A stretch of 5,807 nt of DNA, taken from DATCSE01 sp036568605. Lineage in GTDB: Bacteria; Pseudomonadota; Gammaproteobacteria; Burkholderiales; Burkholderiaceae_C. Below are positions 5,785-5,807 of the stretch, piece by piece. The stretch is taken from positions 1 to 5,807 of the forward strand of contig DATCSE010000490.1 in assembly GCA_036568605.1 (NCBI GenBank), given 5' to 3'. The notes under the pieces are model-generated. The model saw only the letters and a list, made by a program, of their open reading frames with translations. It did not search any database and had not been told where the DNA came from. Within the stretch, counting starts at the first letter, position 1; every line of letters starts with the position of its first letter. A program made the translations under genes and the position numbers.

Positions 5785-5797
5785 CAGGACACTAGCC
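5785..5797 (-). repeat. Right terminal inverted repeat of the element
   Basis: CAGGACACTAGCC is the exact reverse complement of 5516-5528. Only AGCCTGTACC follows before the window ends, so the sequence beyond the element is not visible. Confidence 0.8.
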
Positions 5798-5807
5798 AGC
5801 CTGTACC

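Larger units (their letters stand above)
5519..5794. mobile_element. MITE-like palindromic non-coding element upstream of otnI
   Basis: A 272-bp unit (5521-5792) is flanked by TA on both sides. Its ends are inverted repeats: TAGTGTCCTG at 5519-5528 against CAGGACACTA at 5785-5794, then 13 unlike bases, then TGGCATT (5542-5548) against AATGCCA (5765-5771), at identical distances from each end. A small CCCC-GCA-GGGG hairpin (5651-5661) marks the centre. The two halves each form a composite stem-loop with centres 54.5 bp either side of 5656. No transposase or credible coding sequence is present, so any movement would need an enzyme supplied in trans. The CTAG/TA junctions would suit an IS630/Tc1-mariner-type transposase, but I cannot name the parent element. 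It lies directly against the otnI start codon. Confidence 0.72.

Overview
The window is 5.8 kb of very GC-rich (about two-thirds G+C), densely coding DNA. Its gene content suggests a betaproteobacterium of the Burkholderiales. That placement is inferred from base composition and from the pairing of DenD and OtnI homologues; no taxonomic marker is present.

Layout, left to right. Positions 1-248 hold no convincing gene, only a small hairpin and perhaps the last codons of an upstream gene. Two plus-strand genes follow: an Old Yellow Enzyme of the XenA/YqjM type (249-1361) and a small secreted beta-barrel-type protein with a CHRD/Cu,Zn-SOD-like signature (1435-1836). Facing them on the minus strand are a secreted TonB-C-terminal-like protein (2290-1859) and a tight four-gene run read right to left: otnI (5515-4688), denD (4691-3678), a short-chain dehydrogenase (3673-2900) and a YCII/DGPF protein (2874-2485). 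The otnI/denD junction is an ATGA overlap, denD and the dehydrogenase are 4 nt apart, and the YCII gene starts 25 nt later, so these look co-transcribed.

Functionally, denD and otnI fit the four-carbon acid-sugar pathway: D-erythronate is oxidised to 2-oxo-tetronate, which is isomerised to 3-oxo-tetronate. The kinase (OtnK) and decarboxylating aldolase (OtnC) that complete it are not in the window. The dehydrogenase probably acts on a related sugar acid.

The most unusual feature is at the right edge. A non-coding element of about 272 bp (5521-5792, flanked by TA) abuts the otnI start codon. It has imperfect terminal inverted repeats and is symmetric about position 5656.5. Each half folds into a composite outer-plus-inner stem-loop. 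The two halves share the 14-nt apical core ATACCGGGCGGTAT, but the stem arms below it differ while staying fully complementary. It looks like a structured, non-autonomous mobile element (MITE-like) that has replaced the native upstream region of otnI and now supplies its ribosome-binding site.
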